Part shown: positions 43,179-51,684 of the stretch, one piece after another
How the letters are laid out: each line of letters begins with the position of its first letter
Numbering within the stretch: position 1 is the stretch's first letter
Origin: Granulosicoccus sp036478595
Lineage (GTDB): Bacteria; Pseudomonadota; Gammaproteobacteria; Granulosicoccales; Granulosicoccaceae
Length of the DNA stretch: 64,000 bases
Direction of reading: 5' to 3'
Assembly (NCBI GenBank): GCA_036478595.1
Contig: JAZGEF010000069.1
Coordinates: 1-64,000, forward strand
Notes under the pieces: generated by a model
Database searches by the model: none
Told to the model about the DNA's origin: nothing
Seen by the model: only the letters and a program-made list of their open reading frames with translations
Position numbers and translations under genes: made by a program

Positions 43179-44198
43179 ATGTTGGTTAGAAAGCTAATCC
43201 CTCTGGCATCAGCAGTATTGGTAGGTATGCTCATGGCACCTGTCCACGCCGCCGAACACACATTGACAATCTCTAGTTGGGCTCCACCCACGCACGGTAT
43301 CAATGCCATCATGTGGCCAAACTTCGTTGCGATGGTAGAAGAAGCCACTGACGGCCGCGTCACCGCTGAACTAAAGATGGGCTTGGCACCGCCACCTGCG
43401 CAAATGGATCTAGTCCAAGACGGCGCAGCAGATTTAACTATTATTTTCCATGGTTATCAGTCTGGGCGTTTCGCTGCCACAAAATTGGTTGAGCTTCCGG
43501 GCTATGAAGGCAGCGCTGAAGCGGCTTCGATCGCCTACTGGCGAGTATACGAAAAACACCTTGCAGCAGCCAACGAGCACAAAGGCGTTAAGCTAATTGC
43601 ACTTCACACACACGGGCCTGCACAACTACACAGCAATAAAGCAATTACCAGCCTCGATGGCATTGCTGGCATGAAGGTACGCGTACCTGGCGGCGTGGGT
43701 GGTGACGTTGGTAAAGCACTGGGCGCTATCGGTATTAAAGTACCGGCACCCAAAGTTTACGAGACACTCGCATCAAATGCAGCCGACGGTGTTGTTATGC
43801 CATTCGAAAGCCGTAAAGGTTTTAAGCTAACTGAAGTCGCTAAAAATGTTTACGAACTGCCAGGTGGTTTATATCGTGGTTCATTTGCTTACATCATGAA
43901 CGAAGACGCTTTTGCAGGATTACCTGCCGACTTACAACAAGCACTGGAAGATAAAGTATTTGGTGAGCCCCTATCTGCGATGCTAGGCAAAGCTTGGGAT
44001 GCCATGGATGTAACCGGTCGCGATGTGACTGAAGCCACATCTGATAACAATATTAACGCGGCATCTGATGCCGATCTAGCGTCGTTTAAAGTTATCCAGG
44101 ATGACGTCAAAGCATCAGTGATGGATGAACTAGACGGCCTAGGCATCGATTCAGCAGCAGCCTATCAAATGGTGGTTGACGAAATGGCAAAAAACTGA
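43179..44198 (+). CDS. dctP: TRAP transporter substrate-binding protein DctP
   Basis: A 339-residue periplasmic receptor. The signal peptide runs through LASAVLVGMLMAPVHAA. DctP-type elements include LTISSWAPPTHGINAIMWPNF, LHTHGPAQLHSNKAI and GMKVRVPGGVGGDVGKALGA, with the conserved Arg in KVRVPG that usually binds a carboxylate. ATG 43179 follows AAGGT; a TTG two codons earlier is less likely. It leads a dctP-dctQ-dctM unit. An aromatic acid or other organic anion would fit the nearby paaK and isomerase genes, but the ligand cannot be read. Confidence 0.9.
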   Translation: MLVRKLIPLASAVLVGMLMAPVHAAEHTLTISSWAPPTHGINAIMWPNFVAMVEEATDGRVTAELKMGLAPPPAQMDLVQDGAADLTIIFHGYQSGRFAATKLVELPGYEGSAEAASIAYWRVYEKHLAAANEHKGVKLIALHTHGPAQLHSNKAITSLDGIAGMKVRVPGGVGGDVGKALGAIGIKVPAPKVYETLASNAADGVVMPFESRKGFKLTEVAKNVYELPGGLYRGSFAYIMNEDAFAGLPADLQQALEDKVFGEPLSAMLGKAWDAMDVTGRDVTEATSDNNINAASDADLASFKVIQDDVKASVMDELDGLGIDSAAAYQMVVDEMAKN

Positions 44199-44291
44199 TG
44201 TAGAGCTTCAACTTAACTCTCACTTATACTCAATAATAAGTCCGTAACAAACTATACTTAGGCTAGGTTTCTCACCTGGCCTTTCTTATTG

Positions 44292-44774
44292 ATGTCAAAG
44301 CCATTTGCAAACAAGCTAGCCATAATTGAACGTCTACCGATGTGGTTGGCGGCCCTTGCGCTATTCGTACTGATGGTCATGACATTTACCGATGTCATCA
44401 TGCGCTCGGTGTTTAACTCACCACTCGAAGCCGCAACAGAACTGACCCGAATACTCGTTGCCATCACAGTGTTTTCAGCACTCCCAGTTATCAGTAGCCG
44501 TGGTGATCATATTAGTGTCGACCTGCTTGATTCGTTCTACAACAAAACACTGGCCCGATTTCGTGATGCATTAATGGCAATTGCCTGTGGCGTTATGCTG
44601 TACTGGCCACTGCAAAAAGTGTTGGTACTAGCAAGACGAGCGCGAGAATATGGTGATGTAACCGAATACTTAAACATCCCTCAATTTTACATCGCCTACT
44701 TTATCGCGCTCTCTGTCGCCATTACAGCAGTTGCACTAATTGTGCGCGGCTTTATCTTGCTATTTAAAAAATGA
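44292..44774 (+). CDS. dctQ: TRAP transporter small permease DctQ
   Basis: A 160-residue membrane protein with four helices, including WLAALALFVLMVMTFTDVIMR and the family signature ATELTRILVAITVFSALPVISSRGDH in the second and third. DctQ is required for TRAP function and holds the large permease. It begins 93 bases after dctP and overlaps dctM by ATGA. ATG 44292 is taken as start, one codon after an in-frame TTG. Confidence 0.88.
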   Translation: MSKPFANKLAIIERLPMWLAALALFVLMVMTFTDVIMRSVFNSPLEAATELTRILVAITVFSALPVISSRGDHISVDLLDSFYNKTLARFRDALMAIACGVMLYWPLQKVLVLARRAREYGDVTEYLNIPQFYIAYFIALSVAITAVALIVRGFILLFKK

Positions 44775-46084
44775 TTACCGCACTCTGGGGTTTCCTCGCT
44801 GTATTACTGCTGGTATTAGCTCGCATGCCAATTGCATTCGCGATGGGCGCAGTCGGATTAGTCGGCTATATGCACGAAACCAGCTTTCGCGGCGCTACGT
44901 CGATGGTTGGGCGACTAATTATTGATGCCAGCCAAGACTACGGCTTGTCAGTAGTCCCTCTGTTTATATTAATGGGCTTATTTGTAAACCGCGGTGGTTT
45001 AAGCAAAGAGCTCTACCGAGTGTCATTTGCGTTCTTAGGCCATTTGCGTGGCGGCTTGGCCATGGCCACCATCGTCGCCTGCGGTGGATTCTCAGCCATC
45101 TGCGGCTCCTCGCTAGCCACCGCTGCCACCATGTCGAAAGTAGCGATGCCCGAGATGCGTCGCTACCACTACGATGACAAGCTCTCTACTGCATCCATAG
45201 CAGCCGGTGGAACCTTGGGTATTTTAATTCCACCATCCGTTATCTTGGTGATCTATGGCTTGTTAACTGAAACGTCAATCGGCAAACTGTTTGTTGCCGG
45301 CATAGTACCCGGGCTACTCGGTATTTTATTTTATCTAGGCGCGGTTAAGTACACCGTTATGCGCAACCCCAATGCTGGTCCCGCTGGCGAACGCACTAAT
45401 TGGAAAGGCCGATTAACAGCACTGCGTGAAATCTGGGCAGTGTTGCTGCTATTCTTTCTTGTTATCGGTGGGCTTTACGGCGCATTAGATTTCGCTCCAC
45501 TAAACCTCACCTTTTCACCAACTGAAGCCGCCGGCATGGGAGCAATGGGTGCTTTTTTAATTGCCTTGTTTCGCGGTGGGCTTACCTTCAAAACCGCAAT
45601 AAGTGCGCTGGAAGAAACCGCTCGCACCACAGCGACCCTATTTTCCGTACTTATTGGTGCCTGGATTTTTTCAAATTTCGTTAACATTGCCGGTATGCCA
45701 GAAGCTTTGTTGGGTTTTGTTAGTGGTCACGATATGTCTCCGTGGGCGGTAATGTTTTTTATTGTTGCGGTGTACCTAGTGCTCGGGTGTATCTTTGAGA
45801 GCCTGTCGATGTTGCTACTCACCGTGCCAATATTCTTTCCGCTCATTACCAACCTTGGCTTTGATCCAGTCTGGTTTGGTATCGTTGTTGTAGTTGTGGT
45901 TGAAATTAGCTTGATTACGCCGCCAGTTGGGCTTAATGTATTTGTCCTTAAAGGTGTGGTGGGTGATGTCACTACCGGCACGATATTCCGTGGAGTAACG
46001 CCGTTTTGGATTGCAGATTTATTTAGGCTTGCCCTATTACTCGCGGTCCCGGCAATCGTATTGTTTTTACCTAATCAGATGTAA
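44771..46084 (+). CDS. dctM: TRAP transporter large permease DctM
   Basis: A 437-residue sodium-coupled permease with about twelve hydrophobic segments. Hallmarks are VVPLFILMGLFVNRGGL, GGFSAICGSSLATAATMSKV, AAGGTLGILIPPSVILVIYG and the late LITPPVGLNVFVLKGV. It carries the transport path of the TRAP system and overlaps dctQ by ATGA. The CHMI-type isomerase follows 18 bases later and is likely co-transcribed. Confidence 0.93.
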   Translation: MITALWGFLAVLLLVLARMPIAFAMGAVGLVGYMHETSFRGATSMVGRLIIDASQDYGLSVVPLFILMGLFVNRGGLSKELYRVSFAFLGHLRGGLAMATIVACGGFSAICGSSLATAATMSKVAMPEMRRYHYDDKLSTASIAAGGTLGILIPPSVILVIYGLLTETSIGKLFVAGIVPGLLGILFYLGAVKYTVMRNPNAGPAGERTNWKGRLTALREIWAVLLLFFLVIGGLYGALDFAPLNLTFSPTEAAGMGAMGAFLIALFRGGLTFKTAISALEETARTTATLFSVLIGAWIFSNFVNIAGMPEALLGFVSGHDMSPWAVMFFIVAVYLVLGCIFESLSMLLLTVPIFFPLITNLGFDPVWFGIVVVVVVEISLITPPVGLNVFVLKGVVGDVTTGTIFRGVTPFWIADLFRLALLLAVPAIVLFLPNQM

Positions 46085-46102
46085 TCAACCAAAGAGTTAG
46101 TC

Positions 46103-46492
46103 ATGCCACATCTTCTTGTTGAATATTCAAAAAATATTGCTGATCGGCTTAGCTTACAAGCGCTATCAGATGAATTACGAGACGCCACCATGGCAACCGG
46201 CACTTACCCATTAGGTGGCGTTAGGGTGAGGTTTCATGAGTGTGCTACTTATACCATTGCCGATGGTGATGAAGATTATGCGTTCATCCATATCCAGTTA
46301 CGCATGGGTGAAGGGCGCAGCCATGAGGAGAAAGAATCGGCTAGTGCATTAATATTTGAGGCCACTAAGCAGTTTACTACGGCCGCATTTGAAATTGCTC
46401 CATCGGCGTTATCACTTGAGATAATAGAAATAGATGCTCGCTACAGTCACAAACATAATCTAATTAACGAGCACCTGGTTAGCAAAAGCTAA
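46103..46492 (+). CDS. 5-carboxymethyl-2-hydroxymuconate isomerase-like tautomerase
   Basis: A 129-residue tautomerase-superfamily protein. MPHLLVEYS places Pro at position 2, the catalytic base after Met removal. YAFIHIQLRMGEGRSHEEK resembles HpaF/CHMI, the isomerase of homoprotocatechuate meta-cleavage. It follows the TRAP permease closely, so the transporter may import an aromatic acid breakdown substrate. Other hpa genes are absent in the window. Confidence 0.82.
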   Translation: MPHLLVEYSKNIADRLSLQALSDELRDATMATGTYPLGGVRVRFHECATYTIADGDEDYAFIHIQLRMGEGRSHEEKESASALIFEATKQFTTAAFEIAPSALSLEIIEIDARYSHKHNLINEHLVSKS

Positions 46493-46498
46493 AGAAAA

Positions 46499-47128
46499 TT
46501 AATCGTTGTCGGTAGTGCCTGCGCCAGCTCCTGCTAACCGAGAGGCATCAGTTGCTGGGGCGTAGGTTTTATCAGCTAAGCGCAGCAAGGTATGGATTGA
46601 AGCCCTGTCGTCAGATGCCCGGCTGCCAGTTAAGCACTTGGGGACGGCCCCCGCCTCTTGCAGCCGCCAACTCAATGAAGCTTCTGCAAGACTCAGTTCA
46701 GGCAATTTAAGCGCCTCCTGATCAACGCCATTTGCACATACTGCTACTGCTGTGTCATTGATTTTGCAAACAATAGCTTGGTGGCCTGCAGCCCATCCCA
46801 GAAAAGGTAAAAACAATGCAGGCTGGCTTACCCGTATGCTTGCATCGCTAGTAACCGCTTTTGTATCAGTTATTAAACAACCTAAAGCAATTGGACACTT
46901 AAGTGCTTGCGCATCTGGCGTGCCATCAAGCATATCGACAGGCGCAACAAGCAAACCGTTTGCCTCAACCCATCGCAAGTAGTTTGCTAGGTGTGAAATG
47001 CCTGTAACGCCATGCGACTCAAGCCATTGAGCAGCATACCCTGTCTCCTCACTCAAGCTCCAGCTAAAGCCTGCACCTCGCGTAGCTTTTGTGGCTAAGG
47101 CTTTGAGTTCTCCCAGGGGCCAATTCAC
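46499..47128 (-). CDS. DUF3726-like conserved protein
   Basis: A 209-residue soluble protein that I tentatively place in DUF3726. The N-terminus has ELKALATKATRGAGFSWSL and ETGYAAQWLESHGVTGISHLA, and then a Gly/Ala-rich middle (QPALFLPFLGWAAGH). No catalytic motif is obvious. Its start overlaps the upstream 565-residue gene by four bases, indicating that both act together. The biochemical role is unknown to me. Confidence 0.65.
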   Translation of the reverse strand: MNWPLGELKALATKATRGAGFSWSLSEETGYAAQWLESHGVTGISHLANYLRWVEANGLLVAPVDMLDGTPDAQALKCPIALGCLITDTKAVTSDASIRVSQPALFLPFLGWAAGHQAIVCKINDTAVAVCANGVDQEALKLPELSLAEASLSWRLQEAGAVPKCLTGSRASDDRASIHTLLRLADKTYAPATDASRLAGAGAGTTDND

Positions 47129-48822
47129 GCGGCGTCGTCTATAAAGTAGGCCAGCACATCAGGATCAAATTTTTCCAGCTCATCAGGATACGGGGCTCCT
47201 TTGTACATGGTGATGCGAACCCAGCGATCAGAGCGGGGATCAAACCGCGTTGCACCAAAAAACGATAGCTTGCAGCGAAGCAAATCAATAGGCAACATTT
47301 TGGATGAAATGGTGTTATCACGCACTTCGGCGTATGGGAAGGTTTGTAGCATTTGTACTCTACGCACGGCACCACGAAATTCATCATGATTACACAACAT
47401 AGCAGCAACGGTGGTATCAGCGGGCAAAGTTTGCAACACCTGATACATATCTGCGACTTCTCGGCCTGGTGCTAACGGTTGTTCGTAAGGCTCAATGGGT
47501 TCGTCAAAACGCTCACCTAATCTGGGTTCAAGCTTTTCTGCTGATACATACCAAACTCGTGCAATGGTGTCATCTTGGCTAAAATCTGTATTGATCGCCC
47601 ATTGGTAGTTTTTCTCTACAGCGACTAATAATTCAGCCACCGTCATAGTGCCGTTTATGGCATACGGGAGCGATTCATCTGTTTGCATTGTGTCAGCAAG
47701 ATGATCGACCAGCTCGCCATAGGGCTCCACCATTAGCGAAATAATTTGTTCTTGGGCCTCTAGGCCCAGATTAGTTTCTACCCAGAGGTAAAGCGTATTC
47801 CATGGCTGCGTACCTTTTAGCGGATTCGCTTGCAGGTGTTCACTAAATTTATCAAGGTCAACACGTAGTTGCGCAAGCCTTTCAATCTGTAACGGGTGGG
47901 CAGTACACCAATAGCGAGCATTGCGTTGCGCACTCGCAAGCAAGCGACTAAATTCAGCGGCTTGATGAGGCTGAACTTGGTTTACGCCTCTAACAATGGC
48001 TAGTGCTTTTTCACGTGCGTGAACCCACGTGTGGATAAGGCGCGGGTGGTTCAATAAAAAAGGAGCCATACCCAAGCCAGTTGAATTACCTACGCCAATA
48101 CAGCGCTTGATATCTGGATCGATTGCAATGGCGTTTTCGCCACCGCGTGCACGCGCTAGGTGTTCAACCATATCGATCGTGAAAGTTCGGATCAGCCAAA
48201 CCGCTAAAAGCTCTGGCCTGAACGACCCTGCGAACTCAGGCCTGTCAGCCCATACCGCACGATCAGCTGCGCCAAATTTGCTCGAGCCATACACTGCCGT
48301 GGTACGCATTAAGTAGCCCACATCTTCTAAGTTTTCAGTATCTGGCTGCATGCCTTTACTTAAGGTATCGACAACGTACTCAAATAATCTGACAGAACGG
48401 TTAGCACGCGACAAAGACAGCTCGCTTTCACTAATACGCCCAGCTTCTTGCAATGGAACATTATAAGCTAAGCGAGTAATATCATCTTCAGTTGGAATGC
48501 CGTCAAAGAGTGTGAATGTGGAATCCCACGCTTCAGCGATGACTCGGTCAGATCGTTTGTCAGCGGGTAGATCGTGCGCAAAAGCAATTAGCGTGTAGGT
48601 TCGTTCTGGCCCGGCAACGCTATAGGTGGCAACGCCCACTCCGTTATCATCAATACGAAAAATTGGGCGACTAAATTGCCATTTCTGTTGCTTAATGCGA
48701 CGCAGCAATACGCGCATAAAACTAAGCCTGCTTTGATGAAACGAGCCCATACGTTCCAAGCGCATAACGTGATGCGCTGGCCGCAGAGCGACCTCTGTAT
48801 GTGCTGCCGTACTGTTGCTCAT
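47125..48822 (-). CDS. Conserved protein of unknown function, 565 residues
   Basis: A large soluble protein with no family that I recognise. It is Arg/Ala-rich, with HHVMRLERMGSFHQSRLSFM near the start, CIGVGNSTGLGMAPFLLNHP in the middle and RCKLSFFGATRFDPRSDRWV close to the end. The last string and GVGNSTGLGMAPF look like conserved active-site or binding loops. ATG 48822 is chosen since AAGG precedes it and an upstream extension to 48900 is Lys/Ile-rich and unlike the rest. It overlaps the DUF3726-like gene by four bases. The pair may form one enzyme. Confidence 0.75.
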   Translation of the reverse strand: MSNSTAAHTEVALRPAHHVMRLERMGSFHQSRLSFMRVLLRRIKQQKWQFSRPIFRIDDNGVGVATYSVAGPERTYTLIAFAHDLPADKRSDRVIAEAWDSTFTLFDGIPTEDDITRLAYNVPLQEAGRISESELSLSRANRSVRLFEYVVDTLSKGMQPDTENLEDVGYLMRTTAVYGSSKFGAADRAVWADRPEFAGSFRPELLAVWLIRTFTIDMVEHLARARGGENAIAIDPDIKRCIGVGNSTGLGMAPFLLNHPRLIHTWVHAREKALAIVRGVNQVQPHQAAEFSRLLASAQRNARYWCTAHPLQIERLAQLRVDLDKFSEHLQANPLKGTQPWNTLYLWVETNLGLEAQEQIISLMVEPYGELVDHLADTMQTDESLPYAINGTMTVAELLVAVEKNYQWAINTDFSQDDTIARVWYVSAEKLEPRLGERFDEPIEPYEQPLAPGREVADMYQVLQTLPADTTVAAMLCNHDEFRGAVRRVQMLQTFPYAEVRDNTISSKMLPIDLLRCKLSFFGATRFDPRSDRWVRITMYKGAPYPDELEKFDPDVLAYFIDDAA

Positions 48823-48965
48823 CGAGTAAGCCTTGATTAAAAAAGCCTTGTTTATCAGTTTGGATATGGCTTTGTCTATTTTAATAGTCTTTTTAACCAA
48901 CGAGCGGCTTTAATAACCAATAGTTGACCGTTTATACTGCTAAAACACTATCACTGGATGACCCA

Positions 48966-49751
48966 ATGCCGCGTTCTACCGAGTTCAATCATATTATCGC
49001 ACGCAAACCGGCTAAAAGCGTGACCTCGGGCTTGCGCGCGCACAACGGAGCTGATCCAGACGCCGCCCTTTTTGCCGCCCAACATGAGCAATATTTAGAA
49101 GCTCTCAGACAATCTGGCGTAGCGGCATTGGTACTGCCCGCGCTCGAAGATTTCCCCGATTCGGTGTTTATCGAAGATGCGGCTATCTGTATTCAGGGTA
49201 CAGCGATTGTAACCAACCCGGGTACCAGCACTCGTGCCGGAGAAGGCATAGCGATCAAACCCACTCTAGAGGCCAAATTTGAGCACGTCTTCACATTGCC
49301 ACCACAGGCAACACTGGATGGCGGAGATGTACTGCTAACCGACACCGATGCCTTTATTGGACTATCAGCACGCACAAACGAAGCAGGCTATAACGAACTA
49401 AGCAGCATTCTTAGCCAGTTTGGCTATACCGGGCGTCAAGTCAATACACCAAAAAGCATTTTGCATTTTAAATCCGATTGCGGTTTGCTTGATCCAAATA
49501 CCATATTCTCAACACCGGCATTGGCAGCCACCGGCGCGTTTGACGGTTATAATATTATCGCCACTCCAGAAGCTGAATCTGCCGCTGCCAATATCATCTG
49601 TGTAAACGGCACAGTGTTTATTAGCGAAGGGTTTCCTCAAAGCGAAAAACTGTTGAAAAAATCTGGTTATAAGGTAGTGAGCCTTAACACTAGCGAAGCT
49701 GCAAAAGTAGACGGTGGTTTATCTTGTATGTCGCTGAGATATTCTGAGTAG
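48966..49751 (+). CDS. Dimethylarginine dimethylaminohydrolase-like amidinotransferase-fold enzyme
   Basis: A 261-residue pentein-fold hydrolase. The start MPRSTEFNHIIARKP is typical of DDAH. Active-site features are DSVFIEDAA, the catalytic His in SILHFKSDCGLL and the Cys in VDGGLSCMSLRY near the C-terminus. DDAH cleaves mono- or dimethylarginine to citrulline and methylamine or dimethylamine. ATG 48966 is preferred over TTG 48924. It is monocistronic and divergent from the 565-residue gene. Arginine deiminase-like specificity cannot be fully excluded. Confidence 0.83.
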   Translation: MPRSTEFNHIIARKPAKSVTSGLRAHNGADPDAALFAAQHEQYLEALRQSGVAALVLPALEDFPDSVFIEDAAICIQGTAIVTNPGTSTRAGEGIAIKPTLEAKFEHVFTLPPQATLDGGDVLLTDTDAFIGLSARTNEAGYNELSSILSQFGYTGRQVNTPKSILHFKSDCGLLDPNTIFSTPALAATGAFDGYNIIATPEAESAAANIICVNGTVFISEGFPQSEKLLKKSGYKVVSLNTSEAAKVDGGLSCMSLRYSE

Positions 49752-49895
49752 CTGTTTGAAGAGCACTACACGGGGCTGGCGATTGCGGTGGGTGACATAG
49801 CCGGGCGGATTCATGGTGGCAGAGCTTATGTCTGGATAACTCAAGGGCGCTACCGGCACGATCAGATATCATTCGGCATTTGCGGATCTGTCGCT

Positions 49896-50843
49896 TCAGG
49901 GCTTGAGCGGAATGGCATAGTGGACAACGGACTTATCGGAGCCGGGAATATATCCGTCACCATAGATTTCCAGATCAGGCCCGTAGCTGTACCATCTGCC
50001 GGACTGCATCAGCCAACTTGAATAGATATAGTTTACGGTGTTGTCCAAAGCGCTGACATCGCCCTTGTGGGTGAATCGGGCGTATTCGCAGGCAGGGACT
50101 TCAATGACATCCATACCTGGTGGCACGGCTGTCACTTGACTGACTTCACGCCCAGCCAGATAATCCAGCAGGTCCGCATTATTTTTTGCTTGCTGAATGA
50201 CTCCGTAGGCGGCGCCTGGAACACCGTGCCGTATCTCGTCCAAACGGGGCAGAAATTCGTTCCAAAGTGCCGGCAGTTTGTCTGCAATGTTGTTCTTGTC
50301 CGAGTCGGTACTGTAAAAACGGGTTTTCATACCGACAAGCAATAATTTTTTCTGCGTAACGATTTCTGGTTCAAGCGAAATATTGTTGTTAATGTGTTGC
50401 AGATATTCGGTATTGAACTCGATTTTTTTCAAAAAACGGTTCTTGTCACCCATTATTCTCGCCTGATTTGGTGTCATGTCAAAGGCCTTCTTGAAGGCTC
50501 GGGTAAAACTTGCTTGTGACTCAAAACCGGCAGTTAACGCTATTTCGATAATTCTTAGCTCTGTGCACAGCAATTGTTCCAGCGCAATACCGAGCCGCCG
50601 GGAGCGAATATAGGTTTTTAAAGTCTCGTTTGTCAGTGCCTTGAAAATGCGCTGAAAATGCCATTGCCCGATGCCGGTTTGCTTTGCAATATCCCGCAAT
50701 GATAGCTCATGACCTAGATTGGCTTCGATAAAGTCGATTCCTTTCTGGACCTGGCTCAGGTAGTTCATCCTGGATGATTCATTCGGCTTGTTTTGTTGAA
50801 CGGCAGCTGCACCAGTCAAATGCCTACCATGCAGAATCTTCAT
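49896..50843 (-). CDS. AraC-family regulator with GyrI-like effector domain
   Basis: A 315-residue regulator. Two AraC helix-turn-helix units (LSLRDIAKQTGIGQWHFQRIF and IIEIALTAGFESQASFTRAF) are followed, after about residue 160, by a GyrI-like/SOUL small-molecule binding domain ending in DLEIYGDGY and DKSVVHYAIPL. This order resembles Rob and other drug-sensing activators. Its first 20 bases overlap the end of the azoreductase gene, so both are in one operon. The 144 bases downstream to the DDAH gene hold no gene that I can support. Confidence 0.85.
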   Translation of the reverse strand: MKILHGRHLTGAAAVQQNKPNESSRMNYLSQVQKGIDFIEANLGHELSLRDIAKQTGIGQWHFQRIFKALTNETLKTYIRSRRLGIALEQLLCTELRIIEIALTAGFESQASFTRAFKKAFDMTPNQARIMGDKNRFLKKIEFNTEYLQHINNNISLEPEIVTQKKLLLVGMKTRFYSTDSDKNNIADKLPALWNEFLPRLDEIRHGVPGAAYGVIQQAKNNADLLDYLAGREVSQVTAVPPGMDVIEVPACEYARFTHKGDVSALDNTVNYIYSSWLMQSGRWYSYGPDLEIYGDGYIPGSDKSVVHYAIPLKP

Positions 50844-51447
50844 TCAGATAAGCCTCTATATCACGCTGAGTTTCCATCACAATCTCGTCTGCCCGGCCCA
50901 TGTATTGATTGAGGCCGTACGCTGCAATGCAGTGCGACTCAATGCCCATGAATCCCATACAGGTTTGTATCAGGGGTGTGGCAAAGTCCATACCCTTCAT
51001 GGATTCCTGGGCGAAGTCGCCGCCTGTTGTCATCAGTATGAGCGCACGCTTTCCCTGGCACAATCCCTTGTAACTGCCGTCGTCGGCCATGCTGAACGTC
51101 TTGCCCAGCTGAATTATTGCATCAATCCAGGCTTTCACTGCCGCTGGCAGGCTAAAGTTGTACATAGGAAAAGAGATAACCACGCGATCAGCCTCCAGCA
51201 ACTGATGCACTAGCCTATCCGCACTGCCGACGGTCCTGTTTTCAGCATCAGTCAGCTCCATGCCCATGAAGTTACGTTTTATCAGAGCATTCAGGTTTTC
51301 GGTCAATAAAAACGGAGGCGGGTTGTCGACGAGATCCAGATCCGTAATGTCTGTCCGGCCTTGCATGCTCTGAATGAAAGTTTGAACAAGCTTTGCCGTA
51401 TTTGAGTCCGTACGCGGGGTGTAGTGAACAAGCAGTGTTTTCGACAC
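50824..51447 (-). CDS. FMN-dependent NADH-azoreductase/flavodoxin-fold quinone reductase
   Basis: A 207-residue flavodoxin-fold reductase of the AzoR/AcpD family. It starts LLVHYTPRTDSNTAKLVQTF (phosphate loop), has VISFPMYNFSLPAAVKAWIDA for flavin binding and ALILMTTGGDF in the C-terminal half. It reduces quinones or azo compounds with NAD(P)H. It is in operon with the GyrI-like AraC regulator, fitting a response to redox-active chemicals. The 237 bases to the MauG-like gene contain only weak frames. Confidence 0.85.
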   Translation of the reverse strand: MSKTLLVHYTPRTDSNTAKLVQTFIQSMQGRTDITDLDLVDNPPPFLLTENLNALIKRNFMGMELTDAENRTVGSADRLVHQLLEADRVVISFPMYNFSLPAAVKAWIDAIIQLGKTFSMADDGSYKGLCQGKRALILMTTGGDFAQESMKGMDFATPLIQTCMGFMGIESHCIAAYGLNQYMGRADEIVMETQRDIEAYLNEDSAW

Positions 51448-51684
51448 GATAATTCCAGAGATTGGTGAAAGATCACTCTAGCGCTAGCGACTTACCGGTT
51501 TTTGATATTCTGTGCGCTGATGCCAGCCTGTGTTGATTACACGCGTGACCACATCTATTGAAGATGAATGTGCCGTATGGGTGAACCCCACCGGTATTAT
51601 CACCACGATCAACAAGCGTCAATACCTTGCGTTTAACTGCGCTATCGACAACAATAGTCGCATCCGTCGAATTGTTACCACCCG

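Noticed and set aside
49788..50021. Plus-strand frame opposite the AraC gene
   Set aside because: It is mostly antisense to a well supported gene and resembles no known protein.
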